From positions 43,077,203 through 43,141,202 of the forward strand of contig JAJEKV010000002.1 of the NCBI GenBank assembly GCA_021234155.1: a stretch of DNA of 64,000 nt. The letters run 5' to 3'. The DNA is from Isoetes taiwanensis. Taxonomy: Eukaryota; Streptophyta; Lycopodiopsida; Isoetales; Isoetaceae. The notes below the pieces were generated by a model. The model did not search any database and had not been told where the DNA came from. It saw only the letters and a program-made list of their open reading frames with translations. The position numbers and the translations under genes were made by a program. This document shows positions 24,076-35,699 of the stretch, one piece after another (the stretch's first letter is position 1; every line of letters begins with the position of its first letter).

Positions 24076-24620
24076 GATAAAGAAAGCATGGAGCAGTACA
24101 TAGCTACCACATCTTATTTTTATTCTAATATGTTATAAGCCATATGTTTTGTTTGCAGGTACCCAAAAAATTCCAAAAATTCTTAAGCTAATCTCTGAAG
24201 CCTAAACCTTAAATGTGGATTGTTGCTAGATTTAATGCCTAGTGGTTTTGCTGAGTTGTCTTTTTTCTCCAAATCAAAAACTCAAACTTTGAATATTTGT
24301 GCTAAGTTGCCTTTAGAGGATTCTAATGTGTTTTTCTTTAATTCCTTCCATTTTTAAAGCTAAAATTCTCGTTATTAAGAATGTTGATCTCCTTAAAAAC
24401 TTTGTTCATTTGGATCTTTTAGGTTAATATCTTTTCAGACAACTATTATGACTGCAGCATAAAAGTTAGTCTTCTAAACTTTTAGCCTTAAAGGCTGGAA
24501 ATTTTTTTAGCCTAAAGGGCTGGACTTGTTTATTTCCGATTGTGGATTCAATCAGGGTTGCAACCATGGACTTGGTTGTGTTAATTTTTCAGTAAATTCC
24601 GTGATCGAGGACGATCAATT
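24076..24620 (+). other. Right part of the LTR element interrupted by the LINE, copy 1
   Basis: AT-rich non-coding sequence between the LINE 5' end and a purine tract. It ends in GAGGACGATCAATTTGGGG, a typical approach to the polypurine tract of plant LTR elements. Confidence 0.4.
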
Positions 24621-24633
24621 TGGGGAAGGGGAA
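24621..24633 (+). promoter_or_regulatory. Second polypurine tract, copy 1
   Basis: TGGGGAAGGGGAA lies shortly after GAGGACGATC and before a candidate LTR start at 24,635. Confidence 0.5.
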
Positions 24634-24634
24634 T

Positions 24635-25392
24635 TGGAGGCCAAAACCTTGAATATGATATCTAAGCAATATTATCTAGGGATTATTTAATGTGTAGGAC
24701 CTTTACAGAAAAGGTAGACTTTCAAACAAATAGACCAAGACTTTTATAAGCTATTATAAAGCGGGCCTTTATGGTATTTTAAGGCAAAGGTAACCCACCC
24801 TTAATCAAAAGGAGTCATCGAACCTTTTCTATAGAAAAAGGCAACATGATCTATTATATAAGGGCTTGCTACACCGGATATATGGCATCAAACTAGGATA
24901 AAGAGATGGACATCTTCGGTCAGCTACCACCGGCCAGCACTTGCGGACAACAACTGATTTGACGACCTGCGACCTATTTCGATCCAGCTCCGATGGACCA
25001 GATCTTGCTCCTACGATTGTTTTTCGACCTCTTCAGTGACCTTCAGATTCTTAAACCCATCCTCTATACTTCTGAAATATTGGTAAAAGCTTTCTTGTAT
25101 TAAGGATTGACAGAACTGGTCCTTTTTGAAATCTTGAATTCGTACCTAAGTCTATTCTTAAACCTAGCCCTTTCCTTAAATTCATGCATTTGCTAGAGTG
25201 GATCTCCAGTGGTTAAATTAGATATTCCCTTAAACCTTTTCTTCTTCCAACATTCAGTCTTTCTCGAATATTCTCTTTCTCAGGATAGCCCGATTGGGTG
25301 GTGAGATTTGCCTTTAAAGGGTGGATTTACCTTTGTTTGTTTTTCTTGATGATTGTTTTGCAGATAAAGCCTGGAACTACCCATTCGTATCA
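24635..25392 (+). mobile_element. Candidate 3' LTR (~0.76 kb), copy 1
   Basis: It starts TTGGAGG after the purine tract and ends CCCATTCGTATCA. The last ~70 bp (including GATTGTTTTGCAGATAAA) match the end of the short LTR at 18,396-18,639, which shows family relationship. The U3 parts do not match, and the lengths differ (~760 against ~244 bp), so these are not simply the two LTRs of one insertion. Confidence 0.4.
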
Positions 25393-26204
25393 ATTTCTAT
25401 AATCCATTCGCCATGGACCATTCCCCCCCCTTTTGACCCTATCATCGGCTTACGCTTTCATTCCACCATCCATCCCTTCTCAAAGTGGATCACCCACGTC
25501 ATCATTTACCTGGAAGTTCCATATACTTGCAAACTCATGAAATAATTATGGGTATTATTGTACTCTCATATTATTGTAACATATATCTATTGTACCTCCA
25601 AACAATGTTTTAAGAGATAAACAACTGAAGAACAAGATCATTTTGTATTGTATTTCAAGTACAATAGATATGGAAGCACAAATTAGCCGCCCAACTGGAT
25701 CCACTCGGTTATGACAAATCTTCAACTGACTTAACTTGCTCATACTTTGTGTAGCTTTCATTCAAGGAATTGTTCAAAGGAAGAGTTACTCTGGAAGCGC
25801 AGAAGATTGTGCGTCTTTTAGGGTTTGGATATTCCTCCTGCAGTTGTCCTCGAGGATGCGCAAGCTAGAATTGCTAAGTCCTACCATTGCTCTTCGCTTG
25901 CTCCTGCCACGCAACAGTTGATATTTCAGTTTCATCTGAGTGTTTTGTCTTATGCATAGGCTGGTGGTTCTACTCAGTGGATCATAATTATCCTCTGAGA
26001 TTTTATTCCCGCCTGTGCATTTGTATTTGGCTTTTGGCTTGAAGTTTCAATTAAGTTTGACGTCCTTCAAAAAAAAAAAAAAAAAAGGGAGGGGGGGAAC
26101 TGTGCCGTCGGCCTTCTTTTCAACGAAGCTTCCTTTCTTATAGTTGGACGCCCCTTTAAGATTAAAAGCCCTTTCCTTATATAAAAGTTCGATGCCTTTT
26201 AACA
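25393..26204 (+). other. Unassigned stretch ending in an A-tract, copy 1
   Basis: A weak reading frame near 25,770-25,990 (GRVTLEAQKIVRLLGF, then a shift to DIPPAVVLEDAQARIAKSY) looks like decayed coding sequence that I do not recognise. It is followed by A18 and a G-rich tract at 26,069-26,098, which could be a retrocopy tail or a polypurine tract. Copy 2 (47,309-48,104) has only A7 there. Confidence 0.3.
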
Positions 26205-26710
26205 TTTAATAGGTGGCCTTTCCTACAAATATTTGGGAGTGGAGTTTTCTTCTACTATGCACTGGGACACTTCCATCCGGCTAAGGGCGACAACTGGCTG
26301 GAAGACACTATATGCAATTCAGAACAGCAGTCACAGAGTGGAGCTGTATGATTGGGCCCATCACTCGCACTTCTTTAAGGTCTTAGTGGACCTTGTCCTT
26401 TTATACGAGAAGCATTAGGGATGAAGTCCACGGTCCTATACCAAATTCTGTTGCGGGAGACGGGTTTTTTTGCCTCTTTAGAGGGCGGTCCTTGATCGCC
26501 ACATCGCCTACTTTTTGAAGGTGGTCAATGTGGACAATGCTCATCCCCCTAAGCTAATGGGGCTGTAGCGCCTCAAGGCCTGTTGCAGAAAAATAAGAGT
26601 TGGATAGATGGAATGTGCAAGAGCACCGGTGGATATAGGTGCAAATAGAGGCAGATCACCGTAGCTTTTTTGCGCCAGCGAAGAACCCACTAAGCACCCA
26701 GTGCTGAAAG
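26205..26710 (+). pseudogene. LINE C-terminal fragment, plus strand, copy 1
   Basis: The plus strand reads YKYLGVEFSSTMHWDTSIR, which aligns with the YKYLGIEFSTTTHWDAAIR stretch of the LINE at 19-24 kb. It then continues through an LYQILLRETGFF block also found in the LINE at 62.5 kb. It is therefore a 3' fragment of the same family in opposite orientation. Several frame breaks are present. Both ends are approximate. Confidence 0.75.
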
Positions 26711-28672
26711 CTTAAAAATTCAGCTTCTTTCCAAGGGAGCCCTCAAGCAAAAAATATGTTAAAATAGAGCAGAAAGATCTTAGACTTTCAGAAAGATCTT
26801 AGACTTTCATTATCTATGCTGGCGATGTGGTCACTGATGTTTTCACAATTAAAAGAGCGGATGCTCTGTTTGTATATAGCATACCTTGCAAAATGCATTC
26901 GGCGCACTGAGTTTTGGCAGATTCAAATTCCATGCTCTGTTCTATCCAGTTTACCAGCGATTGGAAGTATTTTGGATCATTTTGCTGGATCATTCTCTAT
27001 TTTTAACAGATTTAAGGGCAACCCACAATTTGTTAGCATCTTATTTTATATAATTAAGAAAGCTTTGCTTGACATGTATTGACTAATAGAATACAATTGT
27101 TTGTTGGGTGAGACCCAAAAATTCAAAGACAACTTTGCACAATGCAAATAAGAAGAGACTCCAAAGGAATAGTGGATTTATGATCCTATCTCCTCAAAAG
27201 GGTCTTTGAGTTGCATTTAACGTTCACAGTACTTTACCTTTAAATGTCATTCATACAACATTAGTTAGACAATGAGGTTGACATGTCGTTATAAGCAGAG
27301 AGTGTGCCCCACAATTTGAAGCATAAATAATCATTGAGTGAGTCGTCATCTCATGTTATGAAAAAGCAATATGACCTTGATGGTATCAATAAATAAAGTA
27401 ATTGGTGTGCGAATATACAACTTTTATTTCAATGTTATGTATAAGAATATCGTAAGAGAATGGAGATATTCTAATGAAAATGTTTGTTTTAACCACCTAT
27501 CTCCTTCTTAATTTACGGAAGGAAAAATTGATGTCGTCCAAACAAATTGCCAAAGGTAGAAGAAACAAGTGCCGATGCTTCCATTGCTTCAAACCAACTT
27601 AGGACCCCACGAGATCACAACTGCGGCATGTTACATGTTAGCAATAAGAGGAAGCTGTAGAGCCACGTTGAAGAGTGCAAAACATGCGTGAATCACTTGA
27701 GGGAGTGATGGCACTGGGGCATATAATGCGCGAAGATTGTGACACATGGAGGCGAGGTGCCCTAGCACCGACTATGGCGAAGAAGCCGCATAGATATGCA
27801 AGGAGTCGAAGTCCAATAAACCAAACCCCATGACTAGTGGTAGAAAAAAACAACCTTAGGTTTGGACCCACGAGGTTGAGGGTCATTGTCCCAACAACTC
27901 CACAAATACAACATCCCATGTGCCCCACAATTGTATGGGGGGTGTAACATCGGTGCCTACTTGTTGGCCTGACAAAAACAAGCATGCCACGCATGCATCT
28001 ACGTGACCTCACGGGGTGAGGCGTGGCATGAGGTCCCTCCACGCACTCATGAGGATCACGAGATCGCATAGTTGACAGGTGGCATCTTGGGACCACTCAC
28101 CATCATGTCGTCCATCTTGGATGGGTTCACATCATCATTGGTTGACGGCCGATTCCATCCACCGTTCGTCGCATTTCATGGTCCGAGGCTTGAGATTCTA
28201 TTGGCTTTTTGTATTCCTATCATTTTTGTCGAACATTGTTTGTTGTAAGCCAATTTTGGTTTATTGGCCCTCTTTGGTGGCGTTTTGAAGTGCATCATTG
28301 GTATTTGTCAGTGAATCATCCAATAACATCTCTATATCTATATAATTAGTTGCCATATCATTGCATACGTGGCAAAAGGGGGGCATGTTCTTCCTTGGAA
28401 TAATGTGCGAGCTGCATACTGTGTGCAAATTATCAAGTACTTGTAGACTATTACGCGTACAAATATCATGGTAGGACAAAATGTTGTTTTAGCCACATAT
28501 GATCGAGCAAGACAATGATATGCAAAGCTAGGCCGTAGCACCATAGGCTATCTGGCATGTGGGATTTTGTTTGCGATGTGGCCTTCCTTTCCTTCAGTTT
28601 TGCGTTTCTTAATATACCTTAACGTATCTAGCTGTAGGCTTTAATCCCAGCCATAGATTTCAAGATGTTATC
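26711..28672. other. Spacer, no gene supported, copy 1
   Basis: It contains a 19-bp tandem pair (AGAAAGATCTTAGACTTTC, 26,771-26,808). A 152-codon minus-strand frame at 27,638-28,096 is preserved in copy 2 with a single change, but both copies are near identical overall, so this is no sign of selection. No domain was recognised. Confidence 0.5.
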
Positions 28673-29073
28673 TCTAGTAACATCTGCGGCCCAATCTGCT
28701 ATGTTCATAACAGAGATGTTATGTCCATAACATCTTCTCTGCTGCCATCCGCCATAGCCGTGGTCGAATATTCCACCATAGCCGTGGTCGAATCTTCCGC
28801 CATGGCCTCTGCCATAGCCAAGCCCGGGCCTGTGAAGAATCTTATCAAGAATCCGGCTATTGGAGCTTGATCCTCTAGTAACATCTCATGCGCCCAATCT
28901 GTTATGTTCATAATGTAGATGTTATGTCCATAACATCTTCTCTCTGCCATCCCCCATAGCCGGGTCGAATATTCCGGCCAGAAGCCGCCGCCGATCTTCC
29001 CGCCATGGCCTCTCGCCATAGCCAAGCCCGCCTATGAAGAATCTTATCAAGAACCGGCCATTGAGCTTGATCC
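28673..29073. repeat. 201-bp unit in two tandem copies (copy 1 only)
   Basis: The unit TCTAGTAACATCT...GAGCTTGATCC occurs at 28,673-28,873 and again at 28,874-29,073. Copy 2 of the large duplication has it once, at 50,570-50,770. On the minus strand the unit encodes a Gly/Tyr-rich stretch (GYGRGHGG type), reminiscent of gag basic regions but too short and decayed to assign. Confidence 0.85.
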
Positions 29074-29321
29074 CATTCTCGATCAAGGTTCGCCGTGATG
29101 CTACTTGCTGCAGAGCCTATTTCTTCATCTTTGAGTGAGTCTTCTATCTTAAGGGAGCCAGAAATGGGTGCTGATCCTTCAAATCCTGTTGTTCTGTGAG
29201 TTTTTTTTTTTGTCCTGTCAAACTGGGCAACTCTGATGCCGGAATACAGTGTGGGCTCTCCAAACCAGGGCCAAGCTTGACTATGGCGGCCACTCGCTAA
29301 AATGCCTTGGCCCAGACGTTA

Positions 29322-29452
29322 TCGAGAAAGATGGGCCAAGAAAATGTTCATATTATGTGGCCAGAAATCCCCGGCCGCATCGCCGCACAACCTCGGAATT
29401 TCCTGGCCACATGGCCATTTGGCCATTTTCCTGGCCCATAACTCCTCGGGAG
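29322..29452. mobile_element. Foldback element, damaged copy 1
   Basis: Counterpart of the clear 135-bp hairpin at 51,017-51,151. The right arm is intact, but the left arm is corrupted over ~29,330-29,390. Candidate target duplications are AGACGTTA at 29,314 and AGGACGTTA at 29,453. Confidence 0.5.
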
Positions 29453-29883
29453 AGGACGTTATCTAGCCCATAAAAATAAAAACACTAACTGAATCCATCA
29501 ATTGCCTCTAGGATGTTTTCATAACTTGTAATGCTTTGTATTCCATGTTCCTTAGATTAGATAGAATAAAATAGACAGGTACAATGCAAGAGCGTAAACA
29601 CAAATAGAAAAAGAAACTTGAGATATGTATATGATGTGGCACTCTCATTCCACCACCACCACCCATCTTATTTGCATATCCTAGCATTTATTGGCGTTTT
29701 ATCTCTTGGTAAATTCAACTTAAGACACGATTAGTGATTAACCTAAAGAAAAGTTTTTGTGAATCAAATACATTTAAGACCAGAATATGCCCATTTGTTC
29801 ATAATTTTTGGCACTATAATTTTTATTTCTATAGCAATCATTTATCCTATGTCTTGCCTTTAACTCTTAAAAAATTAAAATTT

Positions 29884-29907
29884 TTATTTTGGTGTGTTAT
29901 GGGAGAT

Positions 29908-29940
<33 letters not shown>

Positions 29941-30027
29941 AAATAAAAATTCAAAAAACATTGGCAAGTTCATGAATAACATATAAAACATTAAATAAAG
30001 CACAAAATCTCATAACACACCAAAAGA
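29884..30027. repeat. Inverted repeat around a T/A homopolymer, copy 1
   Basis: TTTTGGTGTGTTATG near 29,888 is exactly inverted at ~30,012-30,026 (CATAACACACCAAAA). The loop contains a T27A10 run at 29,910-29,941 that is shorter and interrupted in copy 2. Possible MITE or hairpin. Confidence 0.65.
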
Positions 30028-30214
30028 AGAATTTTATTTTATTTTTTTCTATATAAAACACGACTAATAAAATGTGGTCACCATAACATCATCTCCTAAA
30101 GTAAGGAATGAAAGAGGTCCAAAAATAAACTGCCCAACCTACATGTCTTAGTTTCAATATCTTCATAAAAGCATACTGCACTACAATGATCTTTCACATA
30201 TAGTTTGCAATGCT

Positions 30215-30330
30215 ATGGTTCTCTTCTTATATAGAAGAGAACCATCATTCTAGGGATAGGGACGCCAGTTTTAGCGCCAGCTCTCTTTTTAGACCCAAGC
30301 TTTCTTTGGCACAAGCCTGCTAAATCTTGT
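30215..30330. repeat. Direct repeat A, starting with a palindrome, copy 1
   Basis: It begins with the 31-bp palindrome 30,215-30,245 (arms ATGGTTCTCTTC/GAAGAGAACCAT), followed by ~85 bp (GGGATAGGGACGCCAG..., AGCTTTCTTTGGCACAAGCC) that recur at 31,690-31,775. It could be a short LTR pair or a dispersed repeat. Confidence 0.7.
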
Positions 30331-31649
30331 TGTTATACGGAGTTTTCCTATGTCAGCCATTCTCATTAGCTAGATTTTTCCTTCTTCTTTATGCAGTTTC
30401 TTTAGTTTCTACTTCGTACTAGATCATCTTCTCTTAATTCTGCATCACTTCACAAGCTTTTCTAGCATTCAAGCAATCTGCAATCCTCACTTCTACCGGA
30501 TTCATAACCTTTGTTGACAGTTTTTTCCAAAATTATAAAGACCTTCCTCATTTGATGGTTGCTTGGGTTCGGCTTCGCTAGAGTTGGGGGTCCAACATCA
30601 ACATATCTAGCTGGTCCCGCATGATCTCCTCGCTTTGCCATATGAATCGAGACCCGCTTTTGTTTGTTTGCATTTATCTCAAGACCAAATAGGGCTTATG
30701 CTTGCTCTTTGTCATAGATTCTTAGTGTCTTTTGATGCCTTTGAGGGCCTTTGGTTATTTGCATTTTGTGTCCTTAGCTACTTTGTCTCGTTTTGCTCTG
30801 TTCCACTATTCTCGATCCCCTTTTCCATCCATTTCACTTTGATCTCATGTTTGTCTTTTTTCACCCTATGTTTGTTTCTTTTCTCTTTTTTCCATTTTAT
30901 CCCTTGAGAGATATCTTTGCTTTGCTATTGTCTTGACTTCCTCTTTTGTCTACCTCTTGACTCGACGTAGTTATCGTCTTGTTCCTGTGGGTTATGTTGT
31001 TTCTACTTTTGAAAGTTTGCTTGGATTGGTTCTGCATGTGGGGTATATGTTTAGGTTTTCTTCATTTTTTGTCGTAGTGTTTTTTCATTATGGTATTCAC
31101 TATAGTTTGCTGCTGGTATGTTGATTCTTCAATTTTGGCTCCAGAAGCCCTTTTTAGCTTGTTAACTATGTCCGGTCTTCATGTCTTCTCTTTTTATGCA
31201 TTCCATGGTGCACGGTTTTGATCTTTCGTATTTATTATTATGGGGTTTGCATTGTCTTCATGAAAGTTCGCTTGAGTCTGTTATGCATGAATGATATAGG
31301 TTAGGTATTTTTGTTCTTACTTCCATAGCGTCTTGTCATTAGGTATTCTCTGTAGTTTGTTGGTACATTGGTTCTAGAGTTTTGATTTCATGTGCTTTGG
31401 TGGTGGCCATAGTTGTTGTTTGTGTTCGATTCTCATGCCTTCTTTGCCTTATGCAAATTCAGCTTGTCTCGTGGTTTCTTGGGCCCCTTCCCCTCTATTT
31501 GCATTGGCATCCCCCGCCAAGCTTCATGATTGTTACACTTTTTCCTAGCATCGAAGTTGCATCTTACGCCTCTTGTGGTCTCAATCTATGATGGGGTTTG
31601 AGGGAGGTTCCTCTTTGTGTCGGATAATGATATTTGTGCATAGGATTTT
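30331..31649. other. T-rich spacer between the direct repeats, copy 1
   Basis: T-rich sequence with no convincing frame or motif, bounded by the two ~110-bp direct repeats. Confidence 0.45.
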
Positions 31650-31775
31650 CCCTAGAATGTTAAGTTTCTCTTCTTATAAAGAAGAGAACCAACATTCTAG
31701 GGATAGGGACGCCAGTTTTAGCACCAGCTCTCTTTTTGGACCCAAGCTTTCTTTGGCACAAGCCTGCTATAGCAC
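31650..31775. repeat. Direct repeat B with 53-bp hairpin, copy 1
   Basis: CCCTAGAATGTT ... AACATTCTAGGG forms a ~24-bp stem over 31,650-31,702 with the TTCTCTTCTT/AAGAAGAGAA inner arms. The following ~85 bp repeat the segment at 30,246-30,330. The longer stem suggests two element ends meeting head to head. Confidence 0.7.
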
Positions 31776-31992
31776 AAGCTTTCTTTGGCCCTTTCTCCCA
31801 TAAAGGCTTGTGTCTTCCCTCGCATTCCTCATCTGTTTCATCCGAGCCGATCTTGTTGTTGTACCTGAGTTCCCTCCCACCTCTTACTCTGCTATATGGG
31901 TTTTACTTTTCGTTCAATGTTGGTCGATGGGCTCCTGCATTTTTTTCCAGCATAGCACGTGCTGCTTCTAGAGGGCACCAAGGGGAAGCCCC

Positions 31993-32415
31993 CCTGGGTC
32001 GAGCCTATATTTTCCCATCTCGGCGTATCCCCGTGGCTTCCGAGGATCCTCATGGATTATCTCTTCACTTTTCAATATCAGGTTTTATATTTCTATCCAA
32101 CTTTATAGCTTGCTGACTCTTGGCCCGTGGATGGCTCCTAACATCATTGATAATCACATATGGTTAGGTCTTGCATTTTGGAGCTCATTGATGTGTATGG
32201 GGCTTTTATATGCCTCCTGGGTCGAGCCTCAGATTTTCCTATCTCTACAGAGTCCCTATGGTTTCGAGGATCCTCATGAATTGTCTTTTCCATTTTGATA
32301 TTGTGCTCTTGTATTTCTAGTCCAACTTTGTAGCTTACTGACTCTTGGCCAGTAGATGGCTCCTAACACAATTGACAATCGCATGTTGTTTGGTCTTGCA
32401 GTTTGGAGCTAGCGG
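31993..32415. repeat. ~223-bp tandem repeat, copy 1
   Basis: Two units each begin CCTGGGTCGAGCCT (31,993 and 32,216) and share CGAGGATCCTCATG and TGGCTCCTAAC. Identity is moderate, so this is an old duplication. Confidence 0.8.
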
Positions 32416-33843
32416 TATCTTAGGGGGACGGATTTGAGTCACCGCTGATGGGTGGCGGACCTTTACTATTGTAGAACGAGTGTCGCCACATTTTGGCAAA
32501 GATAGAAGAGCTTTGCACATAATGATATATCTTTGCTTGCATATTGACTTAAGCATTTGAGTACAAGTACTACAGATTTGAAGACTCACATCCCCGAAGA
32601 TCACAAGTAGACACTTGCTTGAAGAGCCAAGGAAAGGACATTTATTGAAGAACACACAAGCAAAGCAAGGAAGAAAAATTCAAGCAAATCAAGCCGTAAT
32701 TTGAAGATTGAAGACCCCACAAGTCGACTTGGTATATGGCTAATTTGAGTTCTTGGCATGAGTGCTATTTCACATGGTTCACCTCACCACCTTATTCCTA
32801 TCCAAGATACCTTGCTTACCTCATATTCCATGTCTCACCTTCATCTCCCTTAGCAAATTTGGCAAATAGCCTTTTCTCTAGTCAAAACATATCACCATGC
32901 ACCATTCATACACTACACACACACATAACACCTCCGCACCATCTTGAAAAAGCAAAACATTTCACTCAATTTGGCCTCCCCATGATCTAAGTTCATATTC
33001 TCTCTAAAAGTCAAAGTAAAGAGAGAAAGTGCACCATTTCCCAAGAAAAGCATGAAGAAGACAAGTAGTCGAGTTAATGCATAAGGGTTGCAAGCTTATG
33101 TGCACTAGTGCCAAATTGATCCATGTCACCATCTAAAGTTGCCAAATCACCACCATAATATACCATGCACCATCCACATCACCACCAAGCATGCCATGTC
33201 ATCACACACATGTCACCTTTCATAAAAGTTCATTCTTTCAAAATATTTGACCTAAGAAAAGTCATTTTGACACTTAGGGGGACATGTCATCATTACATTA
33301 TGCCACATCATCACTAAATGCCTCCACATCATCTACACGTGTCACACACACCATTTCCACCTCAAAAAAAAAAGTTTTCACTAGAAAAAGACATTTTGCC
33401 AACTCATTTGACACATCATCATCCCATAATGCCATGTCATCTTTCATTTGCCAAGTCACCATACCAACTTGCCACTTCATCAATTTTACCCCATTTTGAA
33501 GCAAAATGCCAAAGGTTCTTTTGCGTAAAAAGATTCTTCCATGTCATAGAGCATCAAAAAATTCTATGTGAAAAAAAAAATTTTCAAAAGGACCTTGTTT
33601 TGACACTTATTTTTGAGTTCTTGGGAATCGTGTCAAGGTTCAAAAAAATAAAAACAATTTTTCCTCTCTCTCCCTCCCCCCAATGGTGCCTTTGGGGCAT
33701 GTGAGTCGGCAACGGCCGCACATCACGGGAGACAACACGTAATTATTGAATATACACGCCGCACTGTTACATATACCCAATCTACCAGATGCAAAAACGC
33801 ATGTGGGATATATCAGCAAGAATCTCAAGAACCCTAAAATATC
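32416..33843. other. Spacer with CATCATC-rich degenerate repeats, copy 1
   Basis: From ~33,120 to 33,490 the motif (C/T)CA(C/T)CATC and ATGTCATC recurs irregularly on the plus strand. No coding region was recognised elsewhere in the stretch. Confidence 0.5.
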
Positions 33844-35180
33844 TGTCACGCCAAGATTCGGATTTCTTCAACGATCTACGTATCTAATCATTGCTATATA
33901 TTCCCGGATTGACTTATAATATGCCAAGAACACTCAAATTAAGAAAAAAGACAAAGAATTAAGCTAGATTTGCCAAGAACAGACCAAAACAGAGGATTAT
34001 GAAAAAGGAGTTGTTCACAGAGAATTTCGAGGGCTTTGGGCACATGAACTGATCGAGATCACTCATTTTGAGACCAGTTTGAATGACTGTTGCTTGAATT
34101 TGCCTTCCTTGCTTCAGAATCCATGGATTATTTGAAGCAATCAGATTATTTGTTGTCTTGAAGACTATTTTGATCCTGTGCCCAAGACTACAGAGGTTGG
34201 AATCTCTTTTATGATTGTGTGATATTGATTTAAATGAAAATCTTGCCCTTGGAATTACAACTAAAGTTCAATTTGCATTTTACTTACCAAACAAGGTAAA
34301 ATAAAAGGTGAAACGATATTTGAAGGTAATTTGTTTATTAGAAGCACATTATAGATCAGGTCACATCATATCTCATTCTATCAAATTTCATAATAAAACT
34401 AGATTAAGTTGCATTCGAAATCAAACAAAGTGAATATTTGAGAGGTTTTGTGATTGCATATAGAGCAATGCATAAATAGAGAGTCATTTAGTAAGGAAAA
34501 AAGCATAAAAAGTTGAAAAGATATAAAAAAAAGGGAGCTTCTTCTTGATTTTGTTAAAAAGCATGGCAATTCCTAGGTAGAAATTCCATCCAGAAGACTC
34601 CTCCTGTAATTTTGATCAAATAAATAGTACTCCTTGATTGCAGGCCACTAGGAGTTGTAAAGAATCTTCAAAGCTCAGAAAGGATTAGCAAAAATTGATT
34701 TGCAAAAAAATTGCTCGCTTTTTTCATCAGAATAATGGCTTTGTAAAAACTTGAATTTCAAAGCTTTCCTGCATCTGCTTTTGCAAAAGCAGTGTTTGAT
34801 CCTTGTCTGCAGACATCTAAGAGAAATAATCAAGTGTCAGAACTCAAAAAAGATTCATATCCTTCGATCTGCAAAAATATTGCTCACTGCCAGGGATATT
34901 GACTCATTTTTGTCCTAGTCAGAAGTGAACTTTTGAGTGATCTCTGCCAATCTTTTTGCATCTGACTTTTGGCCTTGCATTCCTTGAGACTTTGAGCAGC
35001 TTTATCAACTAAAATCATGGTTAGATCTCTCTTTGCTTGCAAATGGCATCATCCTTTCCGAGGCAGTCATTTTTCTGATTTGGGAAAGCAGTACTAAACT
35101 TGTGTTCAGGTTTTGTTATTGGGATCTTTTCACACAGAGTGGTTGCCTTAAGCAACCTGGAGGTTCTAAGCCATTGAGGT
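33844..35180 (+). other. Possible LTR and leader of a gypsy-type element, copy 1
   Basis: TGTCACGCCAAGATTCGG at 33,844 resembles the start of many plant Ty3/gypsy LTRs. In copy 2 the same sequence (55,549) is followed 1.4 kb later by a gag frame (56,959). In copy 1 the block ends before gag is reached. I found no convincing primer-binding site, so this is tentative. Confidence 0.3.
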
Positions 35181-35699
35181 ATTCAACAATGATGTTAGAT
35201 ATGTACATCTCCATATAGGTGCTACGGGTCGGGTATATCTAGCAACATGTTCATAAAACATTGCAAGCCCGAAGTTATCAAAAGGACTACAAGCTTGTTA
35301 TAAGCTTTCAATTTGGCATACATAACAAAGAATGGTACTCAGCGCCGCGACATCACCACAAAACCAATTTGATAATCGTCATGCATATCTCAAGCTGCAA
35401 AAAAAATATGTAAGTATGAAGACTTGCATTTCCTTACTGCATAACATGTATTTGCAGCTGGAATGATTTAATGTGGCCATCCAATGAGTCCACAGTAGGA
35501 ATTGAAGTTGGTTCCTTGAGAGTATCCAACATAGATCTAGCATCTCCAAATCATCCCTATTAGGTTCAGATATTATTAGTCATTGCTACCTTCCTAGAAA
35601 GCACAATGTTTCAATAATCAAGCATTTCAAACTGTATTATTAGAAGTGCTACAAACAGCTCTAGTTTCACTTTAAAATGATCAAGTGTAATCAACACCA

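Larger units (their letters stand above)
13103..35180. repeat. Tandem segmental duplication, copy 1 (22.1 kb)
   Basis: The sequence from about 13,103 is repeated in the same order and orientation from 35,181. It ends at CCATTGAGGT at 35,180, the same string that ends copy 2 at 56,888. Long AT-rich stretches match base for base, for example 24,100-25,330 against 46,010-47,240. The GC-rich LINE portion differs heavily. No homology joins the outer flanks beyond a few bases (ATTC), so unequal crossing-over between long repeats is not indicated. Confidence 0.95.

Noticed and set aside
27638-28096. 152-codon minus-strand frame, also present at 49,537-49,995
   Set aside because: No start context, domain or family resemblance. 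Preservation in both copies only reflects their near identity.
33120-33490. Regularly spaced CATCATC motifs considered as a CRISPR-like array
   Set aside because: Spacing is irregular, units are not conserved, and the sequence context is plant nuclear.
35041-35060. TGGCATCATCC considered as a primer-binding site for the element with gag at 56,959
   Set aside because: It matches initiator tRNA-Met for only eight bases and has no LTR end beside it.
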